Positions 51,316 through 61,134 are shown, counted from the first letter of the stretch. The stretch is 64,000 nucleotides of DNA from CAZADS01 sp964483985 (GCA_964483985.1 CAZADS010000008.1:55489-119488), one strand, 5' to 3'. Notes: generated from the sequence alone by a model not told the origin. Made by a program: numbers and translations.

Positions 51316-52416
51316 ATGTTGTCAAGATCTTTTAAACTGTTGTTATTGGGATTAGTTGTTAGTCTGTTTTATTCTTCTGTCTGGGGATCGGCGTCATCAT
51401 TCGCGGAAACGACTAACGACATGTTAAATCGTTTAAAACGTCTTGAATTAGAAATAAACGACTTAAATCGCTTTATTCATTCGCCAAAAAATAAGGCTAC
51501 CGCTTCTGTAAAACAAAAGTTCATCCAAAAAGATATCTTGACTCGACCACGTCGAAAATCGGAAAGAGAAGTTTCTGGCGCGACCCGAGTTGAAGTTCGT
51601 CAGCAGCAGTTGGAAACAGAGATAAGAACCCTTAGAGGTGAGACTGAAGAGCTTGAGTTTGGTCTGTCTAACCTGACTAAGAGATTGGATAAGCTTATAT
51701 CCGATCTTGATGGGAGATTAGAACTTTTAGAGGTTACGGCCAAAGAAATGGTAAAGCATAAAGCAGAATTAGGTAATTCAAATATAAGAAAATCTGCAGT
51801 TGTTCCAATTAGTCGTGCAGTGCCAAAACGAGAAGATGAAGGCAGGCCGATTCTTGGTTATTTAAAAAAGGAGGATTTTAAGAAGTTTTCAAGAGGAGAA
51901 GGGTCAACTGCGGCTATTTCAAAGGCCAGTAAAGGATCTATTCCCGTCACGAAAACTTCAAATTCGAGTAGAAGTCAAACTTCGGTGTCGAACTTATCTG
52001 AGTCACCCGAAAGGATTTTGCCGAAAGGAAGTTCAGGTCAACGCTACCAGTTTGCCTTCGCGTTTTTGATGAAACACGATTATGAAATGGCTGAACGTGC
52101 TTTTTCAGAATTTGTGAAGGATCATGTCGATGATCCATTAGCAGGTAATGCTTCATATTGGTTGGGTGAAACCTTTTATGTGCGTCAAAAATTTGCCAAA
52201 GCAGCAATTACTTTTGCAGAAGGATATGAAAAATATCCAAATAGTACTAAGACAGCAGACAATTTGTTGAAGCTTGGATTTTCGCTCGCCAGGCTGGATC
52301 GTATGGAAGATGCATGCGTTGCACTCGCCCAGTTGAAGACTGAATTCCCTAACGCTTCTACAACAATAAAACGAAGGGCGATGGTTGAAGGTAAGCGAGT
52401 CGGTTGTGGGGAATGA
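51316..52416 (+). CDS. cpoB: Tol-Pal-associated periplasmic protein CpoB (YbgF)
   Basis: This 366-residue periplasmic protein has a signal sequence (LLLLGLVVSLFYSSVWGSASSFA), an N-terminal coiled coil (LNRLKRLELEINDLNRF and RQQQLETEIRTLRGETEELEFGLSNLTKRLDKL), a variable Ser/Lys-rich linker, and C-terminal TPR repeats (YQFAFAFLMKHDYEMAERAFSEFVKDH, SYWLGETFYVRQKFAKAA, LKLGFSLARL). CpoB tunes PBP1B and Tol activity during division. Its stop overlaps the tilS start (ATGA). Length is above E. coli CpoB because of the linker. Confidence 0.9.
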   Translation: MLSRSFKLLLLGLVVSLFYSSVWGSASSFAETTNDMLNRLKRLELEINDLNRFIHSPKNKATASVKQKFIQKDILTRPRRKSEREVSGATRVEVRQQQLETEIRTLRGETEELEFGLSNLTKRLDKLISDLDGRLELLEVTAKEMVKHKAELGNSNIRKSAVVPISRAVPKREDEGRPILGYLKKEDFKKFSRGEGSTAAISKASKGSIPVTKTSNSSRSQTSVSNLSESPERILPKGSSGQRYQFAFAFLMKHDYEMAERAFSEFVKDHVDDPLAGNASYWLGETFYVRQKFAKAAITFAEGYEKYPNSTKTADNLLKLGFSLARLDRMEDACVALAQLKTEFPNASTTIKRRAMVEGKRVGCGE

Positions 52417-53771
52417 AACGTGTTTATAGGAACTCAACTTACCATAGCCAAGCTGATCCGGTTAGCGATAGTGAGTTTAATGAACTAATGAAATCGTGCC
52501 CTAGTGTTTGGAATGCGCGTCACATCGCTGTCGGAGTTTCAGGCGGAGTTGATAGTATGGTACTTAGCTTGCTTGCTAGTGCTTGGGGGCGGCGAAATAG
52601 TATTAAAATTAGTGCGATTACAGTGGATCATGGATTACGAAATGAAGCCGCCTCAGAGGCTCGTCAGGTAAAACGTTGGCTCAATACTCGGGGCATGCAG
52701 CACCACACACTCACGATAAATAAAAGTCGGCCTCAAAATGGTATTCAGGGAGTCGCGAGGAAATGGCGTCTAACTGCTATTGATGAGTGGTGTCGAGATA
52801 GATCAATACAATTAGTTTTGATGGCGCATACGGCTGAGGATCAAGCTGAGACAGTGTGGATGCGGATCTTAGCGGATACCGGTCCAGACGGGCTGAGTGC
52901 GATGACTCATGAAAATAAAATCGGTGGTTTGCATATAGGTCGGCCTCTATTAACAATCCCTAAAGCGCGATTAATCGCTACATGTAAAAAGAAAAAACAA
53001 CCTTGGATTGATGACCCTAGTAATCAGGATATTAATTTTACTAGAGTTCGATTACGAAAGCAGGCCCCAGTATTAAAAGACTTTGGTTTGGGTTTTCAAG
53101 AAGCAGCGAGAATTTCCTCTTCTATGTTAAAAGCACGACAAGTAATTGATAAGTACTGTGCAAGATTTTTTACCTTACATGGAGGAATCTCAGTTACTGG
53201 TGCTGCTTGGTTTGATCTAGAAGCCTTTAATAAGCTGCAGTCAAAATTTTCAGAACTACTATTGTCACGTACTATAAGAGTTATTGGAGGTGCGGGTCTA
53301 TCGCCGAGACAAAAACGGGTGACGAGACTACGTTCCAATCTTTGTAACAGTTCAAAAAAATCCGCTTGGACACTGGGCGGTTGCGTCATAATCCGGTCTG
53401 AAATCGGGAAGTGCTGGATTGTCCGCGAATTGTCTTATTGTGCTTCTCCTGTTTTAATCCAAAAAAATAGAAAAATGCGTTGGGATAACAGATTTGAAAT
53501 TTTCTCTGAATCCGATAAGTCCCGCTATTTGAGGCCTCTGGGTGAAACTGGTTGGCTTTGGTTGTTAAAAAATTTTGATGCAAAGAATTCGCTTGGCTGG
53601 CTATTAAACTTTCCATATATGGCTAGATTGGCAATTCCAATAATCGAGGAGCTTGACGGAAAGCTCTTGGTCCCCCACTTTGGTAAAGATAAGATTGTAT
53701 TCGACGACAACGATAAAAATCGTGTTATTATCAATTTTCAACCCGATTCGGATTGGGTGTATATGCTGTAA
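52413..53771 (+). CDS. tilS: tRNA(Ile)-lysidine synthase TilS
   Basis: This 452-residue N-type ATP pyrophosphatase adds lysine to C34 of tRNA-Ile (CAU), changing its codon reading from AUG to AUA. The PP-loop SGGVDS is at residues 43-48; VDHGLRNEAASEA, HTAEDQAETVWMRI and RPLLTIPKARL follow. The C-terminal domains are divergent but present (RPLGETGWLWLL, VPHFGKD). ATG 52413 overlaps the cpoB stop; TTG 52404 is an alternative. tilS before ftsH is a conserved pair. The C-terminal half is rich in Lys and Trp. Confidence 0.92.
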   Translation: MKRVYRNSTYHSQADPVSDSEFNELMKSCPSVWNARHIAVGVSGGVDSMVLSLLASAWGRRNSIKISAITVDHGLRNEAASEARQVKRWLNTRGMQHHTLTINKSRPQNGIQGVARKWRLTAIDEWCRDRSIQLVLMAHTAEDQAETVWMRILADTGPDGLSAMTHENKIGGLHIGRPLLTIPKARLIATCKKKKQPWIDDPSNQDINFTRVRLRKQAPVLKDFGLGFQEAARISSSMLKARQVIDKYCARFFTLHGGISVTGAAWFDLEAFNKLQSKFSELLLSRTIRVIGGAGLSPRQKRVTRLRSNLCNSSKKSAWTLGGCVIIRSEIGKCWIVRELSYCASPVLIQKNRKMRWDNRFEIFSESDKSRYLRPLGETGWLWLLKNFDAKNSLGWLLNFPYMARLAIPIIEELDGKLLVPHFGKDKIVFDDNDKNRVIINFQPDSDWVYML

Positions 53772-53865
53772 ACTGGTTGTTATAAGGAAAAATATTTGAG
53801 GTTTTGTGGCCAATATTAAAATAGTACTATAAAAGAGTTTTAAAAATAATTCCAGGGAATGCCTC

Positions 53866-55797
53866 GTGAACAACTTTGGTAAAAACTTAGCGCTTTGGGT
53901 TATAATTGGCGTTCTGCTGGTGGCGTTGTTTAATTTGTTTCAAAATACTTCAGGCGGGGGAAATTACGCTAGCTTAGCGTTTTCTGATTTTTTAGGTGAG
54001 GTGGAACAAGGGCGGGTTAGTGACGTCACAATTCAGGGAAACGTTATAAAGGGTCATTTTAGTGACGGGAGATCTTTTTCAACATACGCGCCTAATGATC
54101 CAGGGATTGTTGATCGGTTACGAGAAGCAAAAGTGAGAATTTCTGCAGCTCCTCCAGAAGAGGGGATGTCAGGAATGCTGGGTATATTGATTTCGTGGTT
54201 TCCAATGCTCCTGTTTATTGGAGTTTGGATTTTCTTCATGCGTCAAATGCAGGGCGGTGGCGGGAAGGCTATGGGTTTTGGCAAAAGCCGAGCTCGCTTG
54301 CTGACGGAAAAAGTAGGCCGGGTTACGTTTGATGACGTCGCGGGTATTGACGAAGCAAAAACGGAACTTGAAGAAATAGTTGAGTTTTTAAAGGACCCCC
54401 AAAAATTTCAGCGATTAGGGGGTAAGATTCCAAAAGGTTGCTTGTTGGTGGGTCCACCAGGGACCGGAAAAACCTTATTGGCTAGAGCAATTGCAGGGGA
54501 AGCTAATGTTCCCTTTTTCACAATTTCGGGTTCTGATTTTGTAGAAATGTTTGTCGGAGTCGGTGCGAGCCGGGTTCGCGATATGTTTGAGCAAGGGAAA
54601 AAAAATGCCCCTTGTATCATTTTTATAGACGAGATTGACGCGGTCGGCAGACATCGTGGTGCCGGTTTAGGTGGCGGCAATGATGAACGTGAGCAGACAT
54701 TGAATCAGCTACTCGTGGAAATGGACGGATTTGAAGCTAATGATGGCGTAATTTTGATAGCTGCGACTAACCGGCCAGACGTTTTAGATCCTGCTCTGCT
54801 GCGGCCTGGGAGATTTGATCGACAGGTGGTAGTTCCCAATCCAGATATTTTGGGTCGTGAACGCATATTGAAGGTTCATATGCGAAAAGTACCTTTGGCT
54901 CCAGACGTTGAACCTAGAACAATAGCGCGAGGAACCCCGGGCTTTTCTGGGGCGGATCTTGCAAATTTAGTGAATGAAGCTGCGCTACTTGCCGCTCGAA
55001 AAGGAAAACGAGTTGTAGCTATGGCCGAGTTTGAAGAGGCCAAAGATAAAGTAATGATGGGATCTGAGCGTCGTTCCATGGTAATGACAGATGATGAAAA
55101 AAAACTAACAGCCTATCACGAAGCCGGACATGCAGTTGTAGCCTTACACTGCGATGAGTCAGATCCGATCCATAAAGCGACAATTATACCGCGAGGACGA
55201 GCATTAGGTATGGTGATGAGACTACCTGAAGGTGATAGAATTTCTCTCTCCAGAGCTAAACTTCTGGCAGACCTTAGGGTTGCATGCGGTGGCCGAATCG
55301 CAGAGGAAATTATATTTGGGGATTCCCAAATTACCACGGGCGCTTCTTCCGATATTAAAATGGTCTCAGATATGGCTAGAAGGATGGTCACCGAGTGGGG
55401 GATGAGTGATAAATTAGGTTTCCTTGCTTATGGGGCGGACCAACAGGAAGTTTTTTTAGGACATTCAGTAACTCAAACCAAAAATGTTTCCGATGCGACG
55501 GCGAAAGCGATTGATGAGGAAACACGCAATATTATCGATGATGCATATTCCGATGCCGCTAAGATTCTTAACGAAAACAAGGCAGAATTAGTTACTTTGG
55601 CTAATGGATTGCTCGAGTTTGAAACGCTTTCTGGAGATGAAATTAAGGCACTTTTAAGAGGTGAATCTGTCGTTCGAGATGATGCTAGTGATGATACGAC
55701 CAAGCCTAAAGGGGGTCGAAAATCCTCTATTCCAACTGGTGGAACGTCTGGAAACCCGTCTGGCGATATGGAGCCAGATCCGCAGTTAGGGGATTAA
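53866..55797 (+). CDS. ftsH: ATP-dependent membrane protease FtsH
   Basis: This 643-residue AAA+ metalloprotease has two transmembrane helices (about residues 8-26 and 104-125) around a periplasmic loop. Walker A is GPPGTGKT (196-203); Walker B is CIIFIDEIDAVGR. The second region of homology ends in RPGRFDRQV, and the zinc site is HEAGH (418-422) with a distal Asp in the ITTGASSDIKM region. It degrades LpxC, RpoH and faulty membrane proteins. The GTG start follows a 94-base AT-rich gap after tilS, which may hold a promoter; no clear RpoH box was seen there. Confidence 0.97.
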   Translation: MNNFGKNLALWVIIGVLLVALFNLFQNTSGGGNYASLAFSDFLGEVEQGRVSDVTIQGNVIKGHFSDGRSFSTYAPNDPGIVDRLREAKVRISAAPPEEGMSGMLGILISWFPMLLFIGVWIFFMRQMQGGGGKAMGFGKSRARLLTEKVGRVTFDDVAGIDEAKTELEEIVEFLKDPQKFQRLGGKIPKGCLLVGPPGTGKTLLARAIAGEANVPFFTISGSDFVEMFVGVGASRVRDMFEQGKKNAPCIIFIDEIDAVGRHRGAGLGGGNDEREQTLNQLLVEMDGFEANDGVILIAATNRPDVLDPALLRPGRFDRQVVVPNPDILGRERILKVHMRKVPLAPDVEPRTIARGTPGFSGADLANLVNEAALLAARKGKRVVAMAEFEEAKDKVMMGSERRSMVMTDDEKKLTAYHEAGHAVVALHCDESDPIHKATIIPRGRALGMVMRLPEGDRISLSRAKLLADLRVACGGRIAEEIIFGDSQITTGASSDIKMVSDMARRMVTEWGMSDKLGFLAYGADQQEVFLGHSVTQTKNVSDATAKAIDEETRNIIDDAYSDAAKILNENKAELVTLANGLLEFETLSGDEIKALLRGESVVRDDASDDTTKPKGGRKSSIPTGGTSGNPSGDMEPDPQLGD

Positions 55798-55811
55798 ATT
55801 CTTTTAAAAGA

Positions 55812-56936
55812 ATGCCGGAAATAATCAAATTAGCTTCCCAAAAGCGTGGTTTGTTTACGCAGGATGAAACTAAAATATACCTCCGGCCTCTGGGCTTCTC
55901 CTATCGCGGGGTGAATCATTTAAACGTGAAACATGAAGTGGACCGGTCATTAGGTGGAGGCCCATATTATTTTAAATCCGTGGAAGTTTTACTGCGATCT
56001 GCGACGAAAATAGTCATTTTTTCGGGAATTATTGATGTTGTTAGGGAATGGGCCTTAAATGAAGGCTGCTTGGAAGAGATAGATAATTTGATATTTAAAC
56101 TTACTCAGCGACGAGCAGGCATAGCTTTTAATGGACTTACTACTCCTTTATTAGTGGGAGTAGTAAACGTAACACCAGATAGTTTTTCGGAAAGAACTGA
56201 TAGGAGCTGTACTAGCGCAGCCGTATCCCATGCTCATCAATTGATGCTGGAAGGGGCCGATGTAATCGAAATTGGAGGAGAGTCAACTCGACCGGGATCG
56301 ACGGAAATTGACTGCACAGAAGAAATAGATCGCGTCCTCCCCGTAATAGAACAATGTGCCGGATTCGGAATTCCTATCAGTGTTGATACAAAAAAAGCTA
56401 AAGTGATGGAAGTTGCCATCCAAGCTGGGGGCTCAATTATAAACGATGTAACTGCTTTAACTGGGGATTCCGACAGTTTATCTACTGCCTCCCGGTTGAA
56501 AGTGCCTGTAGTATTAATGCATATGCTTGGTAGGCCAGCATTCATGCAGAGCAACCCTAAATATGATTTTGCGCCACTCGACGTTTTCGATTATCTTGCC
56601 CATCGAATTCATATTTGCGATAATTCGGGGATACCCTTGAGTAATATAATCATAGATCCGGGTATAGGATTCGGAAAATATGATGAACATAATACCGCTA
56701 TTCTAGCACGGATCGGATTACTACATAGCTTAGGGGTTCCAATAATGCTTGGCGTTTCTCGAAAGTCACTTATCGGCCGCCTAAGCAAAGGAGAGGAAGT
56801 GCATAATCGATTGCCAGGTTCGCTGGCCCTTGGTTTGGCGGCAGCTGATCAGGGTATTCATATGCTACGCGCACATGACGTCGCGGAAACTAAACAAGCC
56901 TTTTCGCTCCGCGAAAGTGTGCTTGATGCAATTTGA
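55812..56936 (+). CDS. folP: Dihydropteroate synthase with N-terminal extension
   Basis: This 374-residue enzyme condenses p-aminobenzoate with dihydropterin pyrophosphate; it is the sulfonamide target. The catalytic barrel starts near residue 113 with LLVGVVNVTPDSFSERTD and contains EIGGESTRPGSTEID, PISVDTKKAKVMEVAI, SIINDVTAL, VVLMHMLGRPAFMQ, IIDPGIGFGKYDEHN and LGVSRKSLIG. About 110 residues precede it (YLRPLGFSYRG, GGPYYF...), an extra domain found in several alphaproteobacterial FolP proteins whose job is unclear. It lies between ftsH and glmM. Confidence 0.93.
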   Translation: MPEIIKLASQKRGLFTQDETKIYLRPLGFSYRGVNHLNVKHEVDRSLGGGPYYFKSVEVLLRSATKIVIFSGIIDVVREWALNEGCLEEIDNLIFKLTQRRAGIAFNGLTTPLLVGVVNVTPDSFSERTDRSCTSAAVSHAHQLMLEGADVIEIGGESTRPGSTEIDCTEEIDRVLPVIEQCAGFGIPISVDTKKAKVMEVAIQAGGSIINDVTALTGDSDSLSTASRLKVPVVLMHMLGRPAFMQSNPKYDFAPLDVFDYLAHRIHICDNSGIPLSNIIIDPGIGFGKYDEHNTAILARIGLLHSLGVPIMLGVSRKSLIGRLSKGEEVHNRLPGSLALGLAAADQGIHMLRAHDVAETKQAFSLRESVLDAI

Positions 56937-57025
56937 CGTCCGGAGCATGGGTGATTTCTCCCCATACTATTTCCTTTAGAATCGACTATATTGTTAAATG
57001 CTAAAAATAACTTGGCTCGAATGAG

Positions 57026-58381
57026 ATGGTAAAAAAACTATTTGGTACCGACGGAGTGCGTGGGACAGCTAATTTAGAACCAATGACCGCGGAAACGGCA
57101 CTTAAATTGGCGATGGCTGCTGGATCCTATTTTTCTCGAAATTCGGGCAAACATCGTCCCATGGTGGTGATAGGAAAAGATACTCGGTTATCAGGATATA
57201 TGTTAGAACCCGCCATGGTTGCTGGTTTTACGTCGATAGGTATGGACGTGGTTTTAGTTGGACCAATGCCAACTCCTGGTGTTGCCATGCTTACTCGATC
57301 TCTCAGGGCAGAATTAGGTGTAATGCTTTCAGCATCACATAATCCATATTCTGACAATGGAATAAAATTATTCGGGCCGGATGGGTTTAAATTATCCGAT
57401 AAACTAGAATCTAAAATCGAATCGTTAGTGGGTCAAAATATAAATTCGCACAGAGCTTCACCAGATCGATTAGGCCGAGCTCGGCGTTTGGATGATGCGG
57501 GTGGGCGTTATATAGAAATGGCAAAAAGAACTTTTCCAAAAGGGTTTCGGCTTGAAGGCTTAAAACTTGTTTTGGATTGCGCTAATGGCGCTGCATATAA
57601 TTTGGCTCCAAACGTGCTCTATGAGTTGGGAGCTGAAGTAGTTCCGTTGAGTACAAGTCCGGATGGTTTTAACATTAACCAAAAATGTGGTGCTACGTTT
57701 CCAGAAGCTGTTTCTCAAAAAGTTTTGCAATCGGGAGCTGATGTAGGAATCGCCCTTGATGGTGATGCAGATAGATTGATCCTAGTCGATGAAAAAGGAG
57801 CAATAGTTGACGGTGATCAAATAATGGGGCTGATCGCTGCAAATTGGCAATTGGATGGTCGCTTGCGTGGTGGAGGTTTGGTAACAACTGTTATGTCGAA
57901 TCTTGGTTTGGAGAAATTTATAAATGGTATAGGCCTTTTCATGAAACGCACCGCTGTAGGTGATCGTTACGTGCAAGAAGGCATGCGTGAAGGTGGATTT
58001 AACTTAGGAGGGGAGCAATCAGGGCATATCGTAATGAGTGATTACGCCACTACCGGAGACGGTATAATTGCAGCTCTACAAGTTTTGGCCGTTTTGCTGA
58101 AAGATGACAGGCCTATTAGTGAAATCACTCGCGTGTTTGAACCTATTCCTCAGATTTTGCGAAATGTACATTTCAAGGGCTCATTAGTTACAAATCAGGC
58201 TTTGATGAAAAAAACAATCGCAATAGGGGAAAGTCGTTTTGGGGGGAAGGGACGTGTTTTAATAAGAAAGTCAGGAACTGAACCACTTATTAGAGTGATG
58301 GTTGAAGGAGAGGATAAAACACTTGTTGCAGAGGTGGCGCATGAAATAGTGGATGAAATTCAACGAAATTGGAAAAAGTGA
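57026..58381 (+). CDS. glmM: Phosphoglucosamine mutase GlmM
   Basis: This 451-residue enzyme converts glucosamine-6-phosphate to glucosamine-1-phosphate for peptidoglycan and lipopolysaccharide. FGTDGVRGTANLEPM at the start, the phosphoserine loop SASHNPYSDNGIKLFG (active Ser104), metal loop ALDGDADRLILVD, sugar-binding GGEQSGHIV, and RKSGTEPLIRVMVEGED at the C-terminus are all intact. Its stop overlaps the GTG start of thiD. A short hairpin (ATGGG/CCCAT) stands in the gap after folP. Confidence 0.96.
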   Translation: MVKKLFGTDGVRGTANLEPMTAETALKLAMAAGSYFSRNSGKHRPMVVIGKDTRLSGYMLEPAMVAGFTSIGMDVVLVGPMPTPGVAMLTRSLRAELGVMLSASHNPYSDNGIKLFGPDGFKLSDKLESKIESLVGQNINSHRASPDRLGRARRLDDAGGRYIEMAKRTFPKGFRLEGLKLVLDCANGAAYNLAPNVLYELGAEVVPLSTSPDGFNINQKCGATFPEAVSQKVLQSGADVGIALDGDADRLILVDEKGAIVDGDQIMGLIAANWQLDGRLRGGGLVTTVMSNLGLEKFINGIGLFMKRTAVGDRYVQEGMREGGFNLGGEQSGHIVMSDYATTGDGIIAALQVLAVLLKDDRPISEITRVFEPIPQILRNVHFKGSLVTNQALMKKTIAIGESRFGGKGRVLIRKSGTEPLIRVMVEGEDKTLVAEVAHEIVDEIQRNWKK

Positions 58382-59223
58382 CATCGAATATGGAACAAAA
58401 CGGTAAAGAACGTCCTTTGACAGTGGTAAACGGTCGTATATTAATTTGTGCGGGTTCAGATTCCGGTGGGGGGGCGGGTATACAAGCGGATATCAAATCC
58501 GTTACGGCACTAGGAGGTTTTGCGATGACGGCAATAACAGCATTGACCGCGCAAAATACTCAAGGAGTTTATGCCACGCATGAGATTCCTATTGAATTTT
58601 TAATTTGCCAAATGCGAGTCGTTCTTGAGGATATTGGAGTTGATTGCATTAAAACCGGAATGCTTCACAATACTGGAACAATAAAAGCTATATCGGAAAC
58701 CTTAAATTTGCTAGCCCGTGATGTTGATCTGGTAGTTGATCCAGTAATGGTGGCAAAAGGTGGTCAGAGATTACTTGATATTTCTGCTTTGGATGTATTG
58801 AAATCCGAAATGTTTCCGAAAGCAACTCTCGTCACGCCAAATATACCTGAGGCCGAATTATTAACAGGACGAAAAATTTTTGATGTGGAAACAATGCGGG
58901 TTGCTGCAAATGACTTGATCGAGCTGGGGTCAAAAGCGGTGTTGATAAAGGGGGGGCATTTAAAGGATGAAAATTTAACCGATGTTTTAGTTACAGAAAA
59001 AGGACAAAAATGTTTTGTTGGGCCCAGGTTAATAAGTCGCCATACACACGGCACTGGTTGCAGCATGGCATCCGCTATTGCTACTGGCCTGGGACAGGGA
59101 TTAAACTTAGACGAGGCTATTAGCCGCGCCAGGGATTTTGTTTTTACAGCTATTAAGACTGCTCCAGGTTTTGGCCATGGACACGGCCCGCTTAATCATG
59201 CCCATACGATAAAGCCTTTTTAA
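58378..59223 (+). CDS. thiD: Hydroxymethylpyrimidine/phosphomethylpyrimidine kinase ThiD
   Basis: This ~281-residue ribokinase-fold enzyme makes hydroxymethylpyrimidine diphosphate for thiamine. ILICAGSDSGGGAGIQADIKS, GGFAMTAITALTAQNT, DCIKTGMLHN, VVDPVMVAKGG, LVTPNIPEAELLTGR, VLIKGGHL, and THGTGCSMASAIATGLGQG with the catalytic Cys/Asp-type GTGCS site are present. The start is GTG 58378 (overlapping the glmM stop) or ATG 58390; the first ~18 residues are not conserved either way. It supplies the substrate for ThiE encoded at 36 kb. Confidence 0.93.
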   Translation: MTSNMEQNGKERPLTVVNGRILICAGSDSGGGAGIQADIKSVTALGGFAMTAITALTAQNTQGVYATHEIPIEFLICQMRVVLEDIGVDCIKTGMLHNTGTIKAISETLNLLARDVDLVVDPVMVAKGGQRLLDISALDVLKSEMFPKATLVTPNIPEAELLTGRKIFDVETMRVAANDLIELGSKAVLIKGGHLKDENLTDVLVTEKGQKCFVGPRLISRHTHGTGCSMASAIATGLGQGLNLDEAISRARDFVFTAIKTAPGFGHGHGPLNHAHTIKPF

Positions 59224-59339
59224 CGGAAAAATGCTAATAACATTTGGGCGGAGGTGGTTGCAAATGACACCGGCTATCCCAGATAGGAGCGTGAGTTAGC
59301 GGTTACGATATTTTAGCATCTGAATATGGGGTACAATAA

Positions 59340-60326
59340 ATGGTTGAATTCCACATAACTGCTAGAGATTTTGAGGCTACGACAGCCGAGGTTCACGAAA
59401 TTATCAAGCCTACACCGCAACATCATTGGCCGCTATTAAGCGAAAGGACCGGTGCAGAAGTTTGGGTTAAACATGAAAATCATACTCCTACAGGTTCTTT
59501 TAAAATTCGAGGTGGGGCTATTTATCTGGCAGAAGTCCTTCGAAAATCGCCAAATATCAAAGGGGTAATAGCGGCCACTCGGGGCAATCACGGCCAAAGT
59601 GTTGCTTGTGCCGCTACTCGAAGAGGTCTTCGGTCTGTAGTAGTTGTACCTTACGGAAATTCCATCGAAAAGAATAATGCTATGCGTGCGCAAGGTGCGG
59701 AAATAATCACCCATGGGGATGATTTTCAAGAAGCTTTGGAATATGCAAATGTGATGGCATCTAAAGATGGCTTGCATCTGTTTGCGAGTTTTCATCCTGA
59801 TTTAGTGCGGGGCGTTGGAACCTACGGTTGGGAGCTAATGTCTAATTTAAAGGATTTAGATACAATTTATGTGCCGATTGGTTTGGGATCGGGCATTTGT
59901 GGTGTTATTGCGGCGCGAGACGCTTTAGGCTTAAAATCTAATGTTGTTGGAGTTGTGGCCGAAAATGCCCCTTCGTATGCTCTTTCGTTTGATCGTGGTG
60001 AGCCGGTATCGACGAATTCAGCGAACACTATGGCAGATGGAATGGCTTGCCGAGTCCCTACACTCGAGGCCCTAAAAATTATTTGGGCGGGGGCTGATCG
60101 AGTTGTTATGGTGTCTGAAACAGAGATTGAAACCGCTATAAGATGCTATTTTACTGATACACATAATATAGCGGAAGGAGCTGGGGCTGCTCCGTTAGCT
60201 GCATTATTGAAGGAACGCCGTAAAATGACGGGAAAAAAAATAGGTTTAATCCTTAGCGGGGGTAATATTGACCGCAGAGTTTATCAGACTATTTTGATGA
60301 AATCAGATCACGGGGCTCCGAATTGA
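59340..60326 (+). CDS. Threonine dehydratase-like PLP enzyme
   Basis: This 328-residue fold-type II PLP enzyme has the Schiff-base Lys55 in HTPTGSFKIRGG, the phosphate loop region ATRGNHGQSVACAA, VPYGNSIEKNNAMRAQGAE, and LGSGICGVIAARDAL. IGLILSGGNIDRRVYQ closes the barrel. It is the catabolic/single-domain type (no ACT regulatory domain), as in serine/threonine dehydratases and racemases. The AlaX gene overlaps its stop by four bases (TTGA region) or starts two bases later. The pair suggests handling of Thr/Ser-related mischarging or turnover. L-threonine, L-serine or 3-hydroxyaspartate are candidate substrates. Confidence 0.87.
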   Translation: MVEFHITARDFEATTAEVHEIIKPTPQHHWPLLSERTGAEVWVKHENHTPTGSFKIRGGAIYLAEVLRKSPNIKGVIAATRGNHGQSVACAATRRGLRSVVVVPYGNSIEKNNAMRAQGAEIITHGDDFQEALEYANVMASKDGLHLFASFHPDLVRGVGTYGWELMSNLKDLDTIYVPIGLGSGICGVIAARDALGLKSNVVGVVAENAPSYALSFDRGEPVSTNSANTMADGMACRVPTLEALKIIWAGADRVVMVSETEIETAIRCYFTDTHNIAEGAGAAPLAALLKERRKMTGKKIGLILSGGNIDRRVYQTILMKSDHGAPN

Positions 60327-60328
60327 GT

Positions 60329-61042
60329 ATGACTGAAGAATTATTTAGACAGGATTCTTATCTCCGGCGTTGTGATGCTAAGGTAATAGCGATCACTGGA
60401 AATCGAATTGAATTGGACCGCACGGTTTTTTACCCTACGGGAGGGGGGCAACCGGGTGATACTGGGATATTGCGAACAGCGGATGGTACGGAAATAGCTA
60501 TCACAGATACACAGAAAGACGGCCAAAATATTCACCACATTTGCGAGACGGAAGAATTGACGTTGAAAGTGAATGATTCAGTTATAGCAGAGTTGAATTG
60601 GGAACGTCGTTATTTGTACATGCGAGTTCATACCGCATTGCACTTACTTTGCGCTCACGTGGAGGGTGCAGTAACAGGTGGATCTATTGGTCTGGGGAAG
60701 GGCCGACTTGATTTTAATATCCCTGAAAATAGGCCAGACAAAGAGTTGCTCACTTCAAAATTAGCAAATGATGTTGAGGCTGATTATAGTTTAACAACCT
60801 GTTGGATCACCGACGAAGAATTGAGTCTTAACCCTGAGTTGGTGAGGACTATGTCTGTGAAGCCGCCCCAAGGGGAGGGGAAAATAAGAATGATTAGAAT
60901 CGGAGATTCAATAGATTTTCAGCCGTGTGGTGGGACTCATCTTCGGTCGACGAGAGAGATAGGGGCCATTATGGTTGGGAAGATTGAGAATAAGGGTAGG
61001 CAAAACCGGCGTATAAACATCATTCTTAATGACCAAAAATAA
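60329..61042 (+). CDS. Alanyl-tRNA editing protein AlaX
   Basis: This 237-residue, stand-alone editing domain related to the AlaRS/ThrRS editing fold removes Ser or Gly wrongly attached to tRNA-Ala. DRTVFYPTGGGQPGDTG is the N-terminal barrel mark. The zinc ligands are H-x3-H in RVHTALHLLCAH and C-x3-H in FQPCGGTHLRSTREIG. The size fits AlaX-M/II, which carries the extra N-terminal domain. ATG 60329 was chosen; TTG 60323 overlaps the dehydratase stop. The coupling with a Thr/Ser dehydratase gene is suggestive of Ser-level control. Confidence 0.92.
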   Translation: MTEELFRQDSYLRRCDAKVIAITGNRIELDRTVFYPTGGGQPGDTGILRTADGTEIAITDTQKDGQNIHHICETEELTLKVNDSVIAELNWERRYLYMRVHTALHLLCAHVEGAVTGGSIGLGKGRLDFNIPENRPDKELLTSKLANDVEADYSLTTCWITDEELSLNPELVRTMSVKPPQGEGKIRMIRIGDSIDFQPCGGTHLRSTREIGAIMVGKIENKGRQNRRINIILNDQK

Positions 61043-61134
61043 CAGACCTAATCGATTGTGGGACCTCCCTAAAAAAGCATTTATCATTGTGTACAAAACT
61101 ACTTACACTAAAGATTCCAAAAAATGGAAACCAA

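Noticed and set aside
56938..56975. Small hairpin (ATGGG/CCCAT) after folP as a terminator
   Set aside because: Stem of only 5-6 bp and no clear T-run; too weak to list as a terminator.
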